Below the pieces are notes generated by a model that was not told the DNA's origin, ran no database searches, and worked only from the letters and a program-made list of their open reading frames with translations. This document shows, piece by piece, positions 8,587 to 19,732 of a stretch of 55,971 nucleotides of DNA (positions within the stretch are counted from its first letter, which is position 1; the number at the start of each line of letters is the position of its first letter). This stretch comes from Peribacillus faecalis. Lineage in GTDB: Bacteria > Bacillota > Bacilli > Bacillales > DSM-1321. The stretch is from positions 1-55,971 of the forward strand of contig NZ_JACXSI010000025.1 of assembly GCF_014712675.1 (NCBI RefSeq), read 5' to 3'. A program made the position numbers and the translations under genes.

Positions 8587-8874
8587 TTACTTCTCTGTAG
8601 GCTCTAAGTAATCTTGAATTTCATGAAGAAGAAGCTCAGCGCCTTCTTTACTTAAGATTAATTTTCCGTCAGCTAAAGATAAGTTATTATCTGAAACTTC
8701 ACCAGTGATTTGGCAAGTCATATTTGGTTTATATTTTTTCAAGATGATGCGCTCATCATCTACATAAATCTCTAATGCGTCTTTTTCAGCAATACCTAGA
8801 GTACGGCGGAGTTCAATTGGAATTACCACACGACCTAATTCATCAACTTTACGTACAATACCTGTAGATTTCAT
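8587..8874 (-). CDS. abrB: Transition-state regulator AbrB
   Basis: A 95-residue DNA-binding regulator, one residue shorter than B. subtilis AbrB. The N-terminal swapped-hairpin AbrB fold is evident in MKSTGIVRKVDELGRVVIP and ELRRTLGIAEKDALEIYVD; a cysteine lies at about residue 54 in MTCQITGEVS. AbrB represses many post-exponential genes, including spoVG, which is also in this window. On the minus strand, GGAGAGGAGCAG precedes the ATG. It is the only protein-coding gene I call on the minus strand. The upstream region carries Spo0A-box-like sequences, consistent with repression by Spo0A~P at the onset of sporulation. Confidence 0.97.
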   Translation of the reverse strand: MKSTGIVRKVDELGRVVIPIELRRTLGIAEKDALEIYVDDERIILKKYKPNMTCQITGEVSDNNLSLADGKLILSKEGAELLLHEIQDYLEPTEK

Positions 8875-8925
8875 TATGTAACTGCTCCTCTCCTGAAATT
8901 GTAGAAATGAGAAAATTTATTAAAT

Positions 8926-8975
8926 TTTCGTCATTATTCGACAATGTTTTTATAATACATTTATAATACCAGGCA
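8926..8975 (-). promoter_or_regulatory. abrB promoter region with Spo0A boxes
   Basis: On the minus strand TATTAT/TATAAA-like -10 sequences (about 8950-8970) are followed by TTGTCGAA (8937-8944) and TGACGAAAA (8924-8932), close to the Spo0A box TTTGTCRAA. In B. subtilis Spo0A represses abrB from two boxes in the same downstream position. Confidence 0.55.
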
Positions 8976-9120
8976 TTCCCATATACGTCAATCATTTTTA
9001 CTTGAGAGGAAAGTATCAATTGATTCCTTATATAACAAGGTTTTACAGAAAAATGAGAATAAAATAAAAATTTATTAAACTCATTTATTTCTATATTTGT
9101 AATAATATGTATTTTTTATA

Positions 9121-9139
9121 TTCGACATTTTTCGACATT
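9121..9139. promoter_or_regulatory. Tandem Spo0A boxes
   Basis: TTCGACATTTTTCGACATT contains two copies of TTCGACA spaced 10 nt apart, i.e. one helical turn. On the minus strand each reads AATGTCGAA, one mismatch-class away from TTTGTCGAA. A TATACT (9139-9144) follows on the plus strand, before the small gene at 9164. Confidence 0.55.
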
Positions 9140-9163
9140 ATACTTCAGATAAGTATTGTAAAC

Positions 9164-9427
9164 ATGTTCAAGAATAAACAAGGGCAGACAAAGAAATATA
9201 ATCCGCAAATAAAAATTTGGGATTTGTTTTTAAAATATACGTTTCTTTTCACAATTGTAACTATTATACTATTTTGTCTTTCTGTTTACAAAAGATTGAA
9301 CTTATACCGAAAAATTACTGATTCAGTTGCAGAGGAAAGAGTTGAATTCCGATACGATATTTCAATTAATGGGTATAAACCATTGATTAAAAAGGAAATG
9401 ATGACAATACAATCTTTTTTTGAATGA
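9164..9427 (+). CDS. Small single-pass membrane protein, unknown
   Basis: I do not recognise this 87-residue protein. It has a basic N-terminus, one strongly hydrophobic segment (about residues 22-42, a phenylalanine- and isoleucine-rich stretch), then KRLNLYRKI and an acidic extracytoplasmic or cytoplasmic tail ending SFFE. By the positive-inside rule the orientation is ambiguous. There is no clear ribosome binding site for ATG 9164; an in-frame ATG at 9107 also lacks one and would place the Spo0A boxes inside the gene. B. subtilis has no counterpart between abrB and metS that I recall. It may be a real lineage-specific gene under Spo0A control, or a chance open frame in A+T-rich DNA. Confidence 0.4.
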   Translation: MFKNKQGQTKKYNPQIKIWDLFLKYTFLFTIVTIILFCLSVYKRLNLYRKITDSVAEERVEFRYDISINGYKPLIKKEMMTIQSFFE

Positions 9428-9442
9428 AAAGCAGGTTTTTCT

Positions 9443-9451
9443 TGTTATAAT
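9443..9451 (+). promoter_or_regulatory. Extended -10 promoter before metS
   Basis: TGTTATAAT, an extended -10 identical to the one before darA, about 90 nt before the metS start. The leader is too short for a T-box. Confidence 0.5.
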
Positions 9452-9457
9452 AAATAA

Positions 9458-11500
<2,043 letters not shown>

Positions 11501-11508
11501 GGTTACAA

Positions 11509-11538
11509 AAAGGAACGTTTCACGTGAAACGTTCCTTT
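11509..11538. promoter_or_regulatory. parS: parS-like palindrome and possible metS terminator
   Basis: A perfect 30-nt palindrome. Its central 16 bases, CGTTTCACGTGAAACG (11516-11531), match the Bacillus parS consensus TGTTNCACGTGAAACA at every position except the two outermost. ParB/Spo0J spreads from such sites to load SMC and segregate origins. The tail after it is TTTGTTT, so it could also terminate metS transcription. The origin-proximal location fits a parS site. Confidence 0.7.
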
Positions 11539-11726
11539 GTTTCTGAATTAGGAGGACTTCTTTCTCTTGCATGTGCAATTGAAAGAGTAGAGTAACGAGT
11601 TAGTGTACCATACGGATAGGGTATGTAATACAAATGACCTGACTTTGTAATGGAAATGTCACGGAAATGTGAGACATGAAATCACTGTTCCATAATAAAC
11701 TTAATGCTAGAAGGGAAGAAATTGAG

Positions 11727-12494
11727 ATGCTTTTTGATTCACATGCACATTTAAATGCAGAACAGTACAAAGACGATTTGGAAGAAGTAATAGAGAGAGC
11801 ACGAACAGAAGGTGTCTCCAACATGCTGATTGTTGGATTTGACCGCCCAACAATTACAAGAGCAATGCAATTGGTAGAAGAGTATGATTTTCTTTATGCA
11901 AGTGTCGGTTGGCATCCGGTAGACGCTGTTGATATGACTGATGAAGATTTTGCTTGGCTGGAGGAATTAGCGGCTCACCCAAAAGTAGTAGCGCTTGGAG
12001 AAATGGGGCTTGACTATCACTGGGATAAATCACCTAAGGATATACAAAAAGAGGTATTTCGTAAGCAAATTGAGCTGGCAAAGCGCGTAAATTTGCCGAT
12101 TATTATTCACAACCGGGAAGCAACGAAGGATATAGTTGATATTTTAAAGGAATCCGGAGCAAAAGAAGTCGGCGGTATTATGCACTGTTTCGGCGGAAGT
12201 ATTGAAACAGCCAGAGAATGTATGAACATGAATTTTTACATCTCTTTTGGTGGACCGGTTACATTCAAGAATGCAAGAGGCGTGAAGGAAGTTGCAGCTC
12301 AAATTCCATTAGATCGCTTACTGATTGAAACAGATTGTCCTTATTTGACACCGCATCCATTCAGAGGAAAGCGAAATGAGCCGAGCTATGTCAAACTTGT
12401 TGCAGAAGAGCTGGCAAATCTTCATCATATCACTTACAAGGAATTAGCCGACAAAACTACAGCAAACGCTAAGAAATTATTCGGCATAGATTGA
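11727..12494 (+). CDS. tatD: TatD family metal-dependent hydrolase (YabD)
   Basis: A 255-residue TIM-barrel hydrolase. The metal-binding H6-x-H8 motif opens the protein (MLFDSHAHLN), followed by GEMGLDYH, IIHNREA, MHCFGGS and ETDCPYLTPHPFRGKRNEP, all diagnostic for TatD DNases (YabD/YcfH group). They act as 3'-5' exonucleases and in DNA repair; the exact substrate here is unknown. Start ATG 11727 follows GAAGGGA and matches the family N-terminus; an in-frame ATG 51 nt upstream adds non-conserved residues. It is separated from metS by the palindrome and about 190 nt. Confidence 0.93.
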   Translation: MLFDSHAHLNAEQYKDDLEEVIERARTEGVSNMLIVGFDRPTITRAMQLVEEYDFLYASVGWHPVDAVDMTDEDFAWLEELAAHPKVVALGEMGLDYHWDKSPKDIQKEVFRKQIELAKRVNLPIIIHNREATKDIVDILKESGAKEVGGIMHCFGGSIETARECMNMNFYISFGGPVTFKNARGVKEVAAQIPLDRLLIETDCPYLTPHPFRGKRNEPSYVKLVAEELANLHHITYKELADKTTANAKKLFGID

Positions 12495-12660
12495 TAAAAA
12501 ATGATGTCGAAAAGAGAGTGTGCTTGTCAATAAAATAGCTATTTCTGAGTGATTCTACAAGAATCTCAAATGTTAGCTGCGGTCTTTGTCGATAAGCCGC
12601 TCTTTTCAAAGTCAGTGCTTGTATGCATAATTAGGAATTACATTCGATGAATTGCTTTAT

Positions 12661-12689
12661 TTGACAGTTGGTGATGAAGTCTTTATAAT
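12661..12689 (+). promoter_or_regulatory. Consensus sigma-A promoter of yabE
   Basis: TTGACA (12661-12666), 17 nt, TATAAT (12684-12689): a perfect consensus promoter. The start point would lie about 25 nt before the initiation codon. Confidence 0.85.
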
Positions 12690-12720
12690 CACCGGAGAGA
12701 GAAAGGAGGCGTTTTTTCAT

Positions 12721-13923
12721 TTGAGTAATACATGGAAAAACAAGCTTATAAGACCCTTCAAACGAAGGAATAAGGCTATCTATATTACTAGCTTGCTAGT
12801 ATTTATGGTAGCGATTGGACTAACATTTTATCAAGGTACAAAGAAAACAGTGGCTCTGACCATTGACGGTGAGGAAAAAGTTGTTTCTACGCATGCGAAG
12901 ACAGTAAAGGACTTATTAGACGATTTAAATATTTCATTAACAGAGCATGACTACTTGCATCCGGAAGCAAATACCGAACTGAGCGAAGAGTTGGAGATTA
13001 CTTGGGTACCCGCGTCACAAGTGACGGTCATTATTGACGGAGAACCGCAAGAGATTTGGACCACAAAGAAAACGGTAGGAGAGTTTCTCGAAGAACAAAA
13101 CATAGGTTTAAGCGAAACAGATAAAATATCTCATGAGATGGATAGCACATTAAAAGCTGCAATGACTATATCCGTTGAACGATCATTTTCATTAACGCTA
13201 AATGATGGTGGCACATCGAAAGAGGTTTGGTCAACTTCGACTACGGTCGCTGACTTTTTAGAACAGCAAGGAATTACATTGAATGAATTGGACCGAGTTG
13301 AACCAGCATTAGAGACAACGATTGCTGCAAATGACGTTGTAAATGTTGTGAGAGTAGAAAAGGTCACCGATGTAGTGGAAGAACCAGTGAGCTTTGCAGT
13401 CGTTTCACAAAAAGACAACACGCTTCAAAAAGGGCAAGAAAAAGTCTTAACCGAAGGGAAGGAAGGCTTAGTTGCTAAGGAGTATGAAGTCACTAAAGAA
13501 AACGGCACAGAAGTGAGCAGAAATTTAGTTTCAGAAACGGTTGTTCAAGAGAAAAAAGATAAAGTTGTTGCAGTCGGCACGAAAGTTGTGCAGGTTGCAT
13601 CTCGTGGTCAAAGCAGTTCTGCCCCTGAAGGCGGTACGGAAATGACTGTTGAATCAACAGCATATACGGCTTACTGCGCAGGGTGCTCAGGCACAACGGC
13701 GACAGGTTTTAATCTGAAAAGCAATCCGAATGCGAAAGTTATCGCTGTAGATCCTCAGGTTATTCCTTTAGGTACGAAAGTTTGGGTTGAAGGATATGGC
13801 TATGCTGTTGCCGCGGATACTGGAGGGGCAATTAAAGGCAATAAAATTGACGTATTTTTCTCGGAAAAGTCACAAGCTTATAAGTGGGGAAGAAAAAAGG
13901 TCAAAATTCGCATTGTAAATTAA
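12721..13923 (+). CDS. yabE: YabE: DUF348 repeats, G5 and 3D domains; cell-wall hydrolase-like
   Basis: A 400-residue secreted or membrane-anchored wall protein. There is a basic N-terminus and one membrane segment (about 24-42), three tandem DUF348 repeats (about 45-90, 103-145, 160-205), a G5 domain, and a C-terminal 3D domain whose three aspartates are visible in AVDPQ, AADTGG and KIDVFF. This layout matches B. subtilis YabE and resembles actinobacterial RpfB (resuscitation-promoting factor), with 3D in place of the lysozyme-like domain. It is probably a peptidoglycan lytic enzyme. I start at TTG 12721 behind AAAGGAGG (12702-12709); longer in-frame codons lie in the promoter. Confidence 0.9.
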   Translation: MSNTWKNKLIRPFKRRNKAIYITSLLVFMVAIGLTFYQGTKKTVALTIDGEEKVVSTHAKTVKDLLDDLNISLTEHDYLHPEANTELSEELEITWVPASQVTVIIDGEPQEIWTTKKTVGEFLEEQNIGLSETDKISHEMDSTLKAAMTISVERSFSLTLNDGGTSKEVWSTSTTVADFLEQQGITLNELDRVEPALETTIAANDVVNVVRVEKVTDVVEEPVSFAVVSQKDNTLQKGQEKVLTEGKEGLVAKEYEVTKENGTEVSRNLVSETVVQEKKDKVVAVGTKVVQVASRGQSSSAPEGGTEMTVESTAYTAYCAGCSGTTATGFNLKSNPNAKVIAVDPQVIPLGTKVWVEGYGYAVAADTGGAIKGNKIDVFFSEKSQAYKWGRKKVKIRIVN

Positions 13924-13937
13924 TTGATCGTAAAATG

Positions 13938-13964
13938 GCAGGGGAGACATCCTCTGCTTTTTTT
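13938..13964 (+). terminator. Terminator after yabE
   Basis: GCAGGGGA pairs with TCCTCTGC (one G-T pair) around a GACA loop, then seven T. Confidence 0.85.
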
Positions 13965-14055
13965 GTTAATTTAATAAGAAAGAGTATAATGTAAAAGACG
14001 ATCTATTGATTTAGATGATTCAGATTAGAAAAGGTTTCAAGTTATCGGAGGAAAC

Positions 14056-15490
<1,435 letters not shown>

Positions 15491-15519
15491 GTCATTCGCA
15501 ATAAAAATGTTTAATAAAG

Positions 15520-15551
15520 AAGAACCCCGTATATTGATGCGGGGTTCTTTT
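15520..15551 (+). terminator. Terminator after ksgA
   Basis: AAGAACCCCG pairs exactly with CGGGGTTCTT around a 10-nt loop, followed by T. Confidence 0.9.
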
Positions 15552-15589
15552 ATGCTTAGCAAGACACTGCATTGAGCAGGTGCTCTATT

Positions 15590-15618
15590 AAAAGGGCCGG
15601 TGCCCGGTTTTTCTGTTT
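15590..15618 (+). repeat. Solo copy of the AAAGGACCGGT repeat
   Basis: AAAAGGGCCGGTGCCCGGTT then TTTCTGTTT, a variant of the dispersed motif seen at 43883-43910. It lies between the ksgA terminator and the yabG promoter. Confidence 0.55.
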
Positions 15619-15627
15619 GGACATTTC

Positions 15628-15655
15628 ACATCTGTGCGAATGACTGCATACGTTA
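15628..15655 (+). promoter_or_regulatory. Sigma-K type promoter of yabG
   Basis: AC (15628-15629), 17 nt, CATACGTTA (15647-15655) fits the sigma-K consensus AC-N16/17-CATANNNTA. yabG is sigma-K dependent in B. subtilis. Confidence 0.65.
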
Positions 15656-15705
15656 TGAAGTAGGATGTGACCATATGGCAAAGTATTTTGTCGGGGGTGA
15701 GTACA

Positions 15706-16590
15706 ATGACAATTAAAGTTGGTGATATAGTAGGCCGAATCAAATACGGATGCGACCTTATATTTCGGGTTGTTTCAATTCGAACTGTTGAAAATGAAAA
15801 AATTGCGGTTCTTTATGGCGAAGATATTCGTTTAGTGGCAGATGCGCCATTTGAAGATTTAGTTTTCATAAATGATGAGACGCGGACTGAATTTCGGCAA
15901 AGGAATGAAGCTTTGATTGAACACTCCTTTCAGCTATTCTCGCAGGATCGCAAATTACTGGAGAAAAAACTTCAGTTTGAAGCAACGGACGGGTATCGAC
16001 ATCAGGGAGAATTTTTTCAAATGCCGGGACGTGTGCTGCATTTAGACGGCGACCCATCCTATTTGAAGAAGTGCATGGATGTATATGAGAAAATTGGTAT
16101 CCCGGTCCAAGGCTTATATTGCAATGAAAAAGAAATGCCTGTACGAGTCGGTTCGTTGTTAGAGACATATCGACCTGATATATTAGTTATTACTGGCCAT
16201 GACTCGTACTCGAAAGCAAAAGGAAAATTAATGGATATAAATGCATACCGTCACTCATGGCACTTCGCTCAGACAGTGAAAGAGGCTCGAAAGAAGATTC
16301 CGCAGCTTGATCAGCTCGTTATTTTCGCAGGGGCCTGTCAATCGCACTTTGAGTCTTTAATCAGCTCGGGAGCCAATTTTGCCAGTTCACCATCTCGTGT
16401 TAATATACACGCGCTTGACCCGGTTTATATCGTGGCTAAAATAAGTTTTACCCCTTTTATGGATCGAATTCATGTTTGGGAGGCGCTACGAAACACTCTG
16501 ACAGGTGAAAAGGGGATCGGCGGTATCGAAACGAGAGGTGTTCTTCGTACAGGAATGCCATACAAAATATTAGCCGATGAAGAAGTGTAG
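15706..16590 (+). CDS. yabG: Sporulation-specific protease YabG
   Basis: A 294-residue protein matching B. subtilis YabG (about 290), a mother-cell protease that processes spore-coat proteins such as SpoIVA and SafA during coat maturation. Sequence signs are the MTIKVGDIVGRIKYGCDL start, the VITGHDSYSK segment and IFAGACQSHFESL, which carries the presumed catalytic Cys in the peptidase family U57 (catalytic roles are from the family). GGGGGTGA at 15693-15700 sets the start at ATG 15706; an in-frame ATG at 15667 sits between promoter and binding site. Monocistronic, with its own hairpin. Confidence 0.93.
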   Translation: MTIKVGDIVGRIKYGCDLIFRVVSIRTVENEKIAVLYGEDIRLVADAPFEDLVFINDETRTEFRQRNEALIEHSFQLFSQDRKLLEKKLQFEATDGYRHQGEFFQMPGRVLHLDGDPSYLKKCMDVYEKIGIPVQGLYCNEKEMPVRVGSLLETYRPDILVITGHDSYSKAKGKLMDINAYRHSWHFAQTVKEARKKIPQLDQLVIFAGACQSHFESLISSGANFASSPSRVNIHALDPVYIVAKISFTPFMDRIHVWEALRNTLTGEKGIGGIETRGVLRTGMPYKILADEEV

Positions 16591-16595
16591 AGAGG

Positions 16596-16640
16596 GGGTT
16601 AAATCAAATGTTGCAGGAGAAGCAACATTTGATTTAACCC
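16596..16640. terminator. Perfect 19-bp hairpin after yabG
   Basis: The arms 16596-16614 and 16622-16640 are exact reverse complements (left arm starts GGGTTAAATC, ends ATGTTGC) around an AGGAGAA loop. The T tail is short (TTTAT), so it may be a terminator, an mRNA stabiliser, or a small palindromic element. Confidence 0.6.
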
Positions 16641-16685
16641 TTTATAACTTCTTGAGGCATCATATACTTTTCGAATTCACTTAGC

Positions 16686-16710
16686 AAAGGAGCATGCCGT
16701 TTTTCTTATT
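16686..16710 (+). repeat. Solo copy of the AAAGGACCGGT repeat (diverged)
   Basis: AAAGGAGCATGCCGTTTTTC followed by TTATT. It keeps the AAAGGA start and the CGTTTTTCTTATT end but has GCATGC in the middle. Confidence 0.45.
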
Positions 16711-16814
16711 TGATTCATCTTAGTCCTCTTGCATGTCTTCTTTTAATTTCACAAACAATCTAAGACAGTATTCATTTAAAGCTAACTGCAAATTTTTTAG
16801 TTTGTACTTTACCG

Positions 16815-16842
16815 AAAGGAACGTTGCCGGTTTTTCTTATTT
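16815..16842 (+). repeat. Solo copy of the AAAGGACCGGT repeat (diverged)
   Basis: AAAGGAACGTTGCCGGTTTT followed by TCTTATTT. It shares the start and the GGTTTTTCTTATT end with the copy at 43883. Confidence 0.5.
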
Positions 16843-16917
16843 ACTTTACATAATTAGGGTTAAAGGTGGGCATACTGCTTAATGTATACATTTTCTTAAT
16901 TTTATGAGGTAAAACCA

Positions 16918-16947
16918 TTGACAAGTAAATTTATCTACTGATATAAT
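16918..16947 (+). promoter_or_regulatory. veg promoter 1
   Basis: TTGACA (16918-16923), 18 nt, TATAAT (16942-16947). Both hexamers are perfect. veg is known for strong sigma-A promoters in B. subtilis. Confidence 0.75.
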
Positions 16948-16959
16948 TTTATATTTTGT

Positions 16960-16989
16960 TTGACGGTTTATCTTAATATGTGATATACT
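16960..16989 (+). promoter_or_regulatory. veg promoter 2
   Basis: TTGACG (16960-16965), 18 nt, TATACT (16984-16989), with the start point just before the veg binding site. Tandem with promoter 1. Confidence 0.75.
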
Positions 16990-17012
16990 AAACGAAGTGA
17001 GGTGGACCGAGC

Positions 17013-17282
17013 ATGCCAAAAACTTTAGCTGATATTAAAAAGGCCTTAGATTCAAATTTAGGGAAAAGGCTCGTTTTAAAAGCGAATGGCGGCAGAAGAA
17101 AGACGGTTGAACGATTCGGAACTTTATCAGAGACCTATCCTTCTGTATTCGTAATTGAGCTTGATCAGGATGAAAATGCTTTTGAAAGAGTCTCCTACAG
17201 TTATGCGGATGTATTAACAGAAACTGTACAACTTACCTTCTTTGATGAAACAGCAGGGAAAGTAGCTTTAAGCGGACAGTAA
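17013..17282 (+). CDS. veg: Veg protein
   Basis: An 89-residue cytosolic protein, B. subtilis Veg being 86. The sequence [20 protein letters not shown] and [35 protein letters not shown] is near-invariant in the family. Veg is highly expressed in growth and has been linked to biofilm-matrix gene expression through SinR and to spore germination or outgrowth; the mechanism is unsettled. GAGGTGG precedes ATG 17013. Two strong promoters and a terminator make it a one-gene unit. Confidence 0.96.
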   Translation: MPKTLADIKKALDSNLGKRLVLKANGGRRKTVERFGTLSETYPSVFVIELDQDENAFERVSYSYADVLTETVQLTFFDETAGKVALSGQ

Positions 17283-17303
17283 ACATTTGTTTACTGTCTT
17301 TTT
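17275..17303 (+). terminator. Terminator overlapping the veg stop
   Basis: GACAGTAAAC (17275-17284) pairs exactly with GTTTACTGTC (17289-17298) around ATTT, then T run. The stop codon is in the left arm. A second hairpin with a one-base bulge, but no T tail, follows at 17337-17363. Confidence 0.9.
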
Positions 17304-17457
17304 GCTTTTGGCAAAGAAGAATCATATATACCTTTAGACAAATCAGCTTAAACTGATTTGTCTGTGTCCGACTGCACTTCAGCTTTTCATATTATAAAGA
17401 AAACAAAAACGGCAAAGACTAATACTGTTGCAGCATGAGAAAAGGAGTTGTTGTCTT

Positions 17458-17640
17458 TTGGCTAGAAGAGGGATAATGTCAGAACGATTCAAAGAAGAGC
17501 TTGCGAAAGAGCTGGGATTTTATGATGTTGTCCAACAAGAAGGCTGGGGTGGCATAAAGGCTCGTGATGCGGGTAACATGGTGAAGAGGGCAATTGAAAT
17601 AGCTCAATCGAATCTTGCCGAACAAAGCAGCAGAAAGTAA
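17458..17640 (+). CDS. sspF: Minor alpha/beta-type small acid-soluble spore protein
   Basis: A 60-residue SASP. The [20 protein letters not shown] block and [17 protein letters not shown] helix are the DNA-coating motifs of this family, which saturates spore DNA and protects it from UV and heat. I chose TTG 17458, 10 nt after AAAGGAG (17441-17447), giving [12 protein letters not shown] as in B. subtilis SspF; the upstream in-frame ATG lies before that site. CATATTA at 17389-17395 could be a sigma-G -10, but I see no convincing -35. Located between veg and ispE as in B. subtilis. Confidence 0.93.
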   Translation: MARRGIMSERFKEELAKELGFYDVVQQEGWGGIKARDAGNMVKRAIEIAQSNLAEQSSRK

Positions 17641-17675
17641 AGCCTGACCATAAATCATGAACTGCAACGAATGCG

Positions 17676-17704
17676 AAGACCAAGGCTTAGTGCTTTGGTC
17701 TTTC
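17676..17704 (+). terminator. Terminator after sspF
   Basis: AAGACCAAGGC pairs with GCTTTGGTCTT (one G-T pair) around TTAGT, then T. Confidence 0.85.
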
Positions 17705-17898
17705 CTTGCATTTAACTGATTTTATCTGGTAGAAATTCAAGGGTAAAATCAAGTAAAATCGTACCGGTGATTACAAGACTTTATTCAAAGAAGATGGTAC
17801 ACTATGCTTTTAACCAACTGTTCATTTTAGTAATTTCCAAATAGTATTTCGAATTACCGGTGTGCATCGTAAAAAACGACACTTTCAAAATAGAGATA

Positions 17899-17907
17899 TG
17901 GTAAAAT
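17899..17907 (+). promoter_or_regulatory. Possible extended -10 promoter of ispE
   Basis: TGGTAAAAT, 42 nt before the ispE start, resembles an extended -10. The rest of the sspF-ispE gap (17705-17898) holds nothing else I can identify. Confidence 0.35.
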
Positions 17908-17948
17908 AGGACAAGTACTTGTTAAGAACGTAAAGTAGGTGGATTGAA

Positions 17949-18803
17949 GTGAAACTAATGGAGAAAGCGCCAGCTAAGATTAATCTGGCTCTTGATGTGC
18001 TTTACAAGAGACCCGATCAGTATCATGAGGTGGAAATGGTCATGACTACTGTAGATTTAGCGGATCGAATTGAAATCGAAGAAAAGAAACAAAACAATAT
18101 AACAATTTTTTCGCATAATCGCTATGTTCCTGATGATGATCGAAATTTAGCCTATCAGGCAGCGGCTCTGTTAAAAGAACGTTTTGATATAAAGCAAGGT
18201 GTTTCGATTAAGATTGAAAAAAATATACCTGTCGCAGCTGGTCTTGCGGGTGGAAGCAGTGATGCTGCTGCTACATTGAGAGGTTTGAATCGCTTATGGA
18301 ATCTAGGTCTAAGTATGGACGAACTGGCTGAACTGGGGGCAGAAATTGGTTCGGATGTATCCTTTTGTGTATACGGAGGCACTGCTTTGGCAACAGGCAG
18401 AGGAGAACGCATCAAACATTTGCCAAGTCCGCCTAAATGTTGGGTTGTATTAGCAAAACCGCTTCGGGGTGTTTCTACTGCAGATGTTTACAAACGGCTG
18501 GATTTGCAAAACGTGAAACATCCTAATATTGCTGCTATGATTCAGGCAATAGAGACAAACGACTATCAAGGAGTATGTAACAACATCGGGAATGTATTAG
18601 AGAATGTGACATTATCGCTGCACCCGGAAGTATTACATATTAAAAACCAAATGAAAAAGTTTGGTGCTGATGCTGTTTTGATGAGCGGCAGCGGTCCGAC
18701 AGTATTCGGGTTAGTCGAATATGATTCACGAATGAATCGTGTCTATAACGGATTGCGAGGATTTTGTGAACAAGTGCATGCAGTAAGAATGCTCGGAGAA
18801 TGA
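17949..18803 (+). CDS. ispE: 4-diphosphocytidyl-2-C-methyl-D-erythritol kinase
   Basis: A 284-residue GHMP kinase that phosphorylates CDP-methylerythritol, fourth step of the MEP isoprenoid pathway. [13 protein letters not shown] at the start contains the catalytic lysine (K10), and [17 protein letters not shown] (94-110) is the ATP-binding loop. Start GTG 17949 is behind AGGTGGATTGA. B. subtilis IspE has 289. The protein implies that isoprenoids are made by the MEP route. It stands upstream of purR with a 71-nt gap. Confidence 0.96.
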   Translation: MKLMEKAPAKINLALDVLYKRPDQYHEVEMVMTTVDLADRIEIEEKKQNNITIFSHNRYVPDDDRNLAYQAAALLKERFDIKQGVSIKIEKNIPVAAGLAGGSSDAAATLRGLNRLWNLGLSMDELAELGAEIGSDVSFCVYGGTALATGRGERIKHLPSPPKCWVVLAKPLRGVSTADVYKRLDLQNVKHPNIAAMIQAIETNDYQGVCNNIGNVLENVTLSLHPEVLHIKNQMKKFGADAVLMSGSGPTVFGLVEYDSRMNRVYNGLRGFCEQVHAVRMLGE

Positions 18804-18874
18804 ACGGCACTTGAATAAACACGTATATTAATGTAAAATAATTATATTAATATTCGGATTTTGGAGGGATAATA

Positions 18875-19708
18875 TTGAAATTTCGTAGAAGTGAAAGACT
18901 TGTTGATATGACTAATTATTTATTAGACAATCCAAGCAATCTTGTCCCGCTCACCTTTTTTGCAGAAAGATACGGTTCGGCAAAGTCATCAATTAGTGAG
19001 GATTTGACGATCATCAAAGAAACATTTGAACAACGGGGTATCGGCATGCTGACTACAGTACCAGGAGCTGCAGGCGGAGTGAAATATATCGTTAAATCCA
19101 ATGAAGAAGATTCATCGTTATTTCTTGATGAAATGTGTGACATCATGGCGAAGCCAGACAGAATTTTGCCTGGCGGCTATTTGTATATGAATGATGTGCT
19201 CGGGAACCCACAACTTATGAAAAAGGTTGGACGCGTGATTGCTTCGGCTTATGCCGAACAAGAAATTAACGTTGTTATGACAATGGCGACGAAAGGAATT
19301 CCGATTGCCAACGCAGTGGCAAGCTATTTAAATGTACCGGTTGTTATTGTAAGACGTGACAACAAAGTAACGGAAGGACCTACAGTCAGCATCAATTACA
19401 TTTCTGGATCATCTAAACGTATACAGACAATGCTATTGTCGAAACGAAGCTTAGAAGAAGGGTCGAAGGTACTAGTAGTCGATGACTTCATGAAAGCGGG
19501 CGGAACGATAAAAGGGATGACAGACCTATTAGGTGAATTTAATGCGACGGTAGCTGGAATCGCTGTGTTAATTGAGTCTGAAGACACAGAAGAACGATTA
19601 GTCGATAATTATTTATCTTTATTGAAGTTATCTGAACTAGATACAAAAGATAAGAAGATTAACGTGACAAAAGGTAATTATTTTGATGTAATAGCTAAAA
19701 CGAAGTAA
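18875..19708 (+). CDS. purR: Pur operon repressor PurR
   Basis: A 277-residue Bacillales-type PurR: an N-terminal winged helix (FRRSERLVDMTNYLLDNPSN and the SISEDL recognition part) and a phosphoribosyltransferase-fold effector domain. V199-L-V-V-D203-D204 with FMKAGGT is the PRPP-binding loop; PRPP releases the repressor from purine genes. It is unrelated to E. coli LacI-type PurR. GGAGGG precedes TTG 18875. prs, which makes PRPP, lies a few genes downstream. A TATTCGGATT sequence just before the gene resembles half a PurBox, suggesting autoregulation, but I saw no second half. Confidence 0.96.
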   Translation: MKFRRSERLVDMTNYLLDNPSNLVPLTFFAERYGSAKSSISEDLTIIKETFEQRGIGMLTTVPGAAGGVKYIVKSNEEDSSLFLDEMCDIMAKPDRILPGGYLYMNDVLGNPQLMKKVGRVIASAYAEQEINVVMTMATKGIPIANAVASYLNVPVVIVRRDNKVTEGPTVSINYISGSSKRIQTMLLSKRSLEEGSKVLVVDDFMKAGGTIKGMTDLLGEFNATVAGIAVLIESEDTEERLVDNYLSLLKLSELDTKDKKINVTKGNYFDVIAKTK

Positions 19709-19732
19709 AGAAATCAAAGGGGAGGTTTTTTT

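Larger units (their letters stand above)
16641..16917. other. Non-coding stretch between the yabG hairpin and the veg promoters
   Basis: Contains two variants of the dispersed repeat, 16686-16710 (AAAGGAGCATGCCGTTTTTC) and 16815-16842 (AAAGGAACGTTGCCGGTTTT), both ending in TTTTTCTTATT and 129 nt apart. I see no gene in it. Confidence 0.6.
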
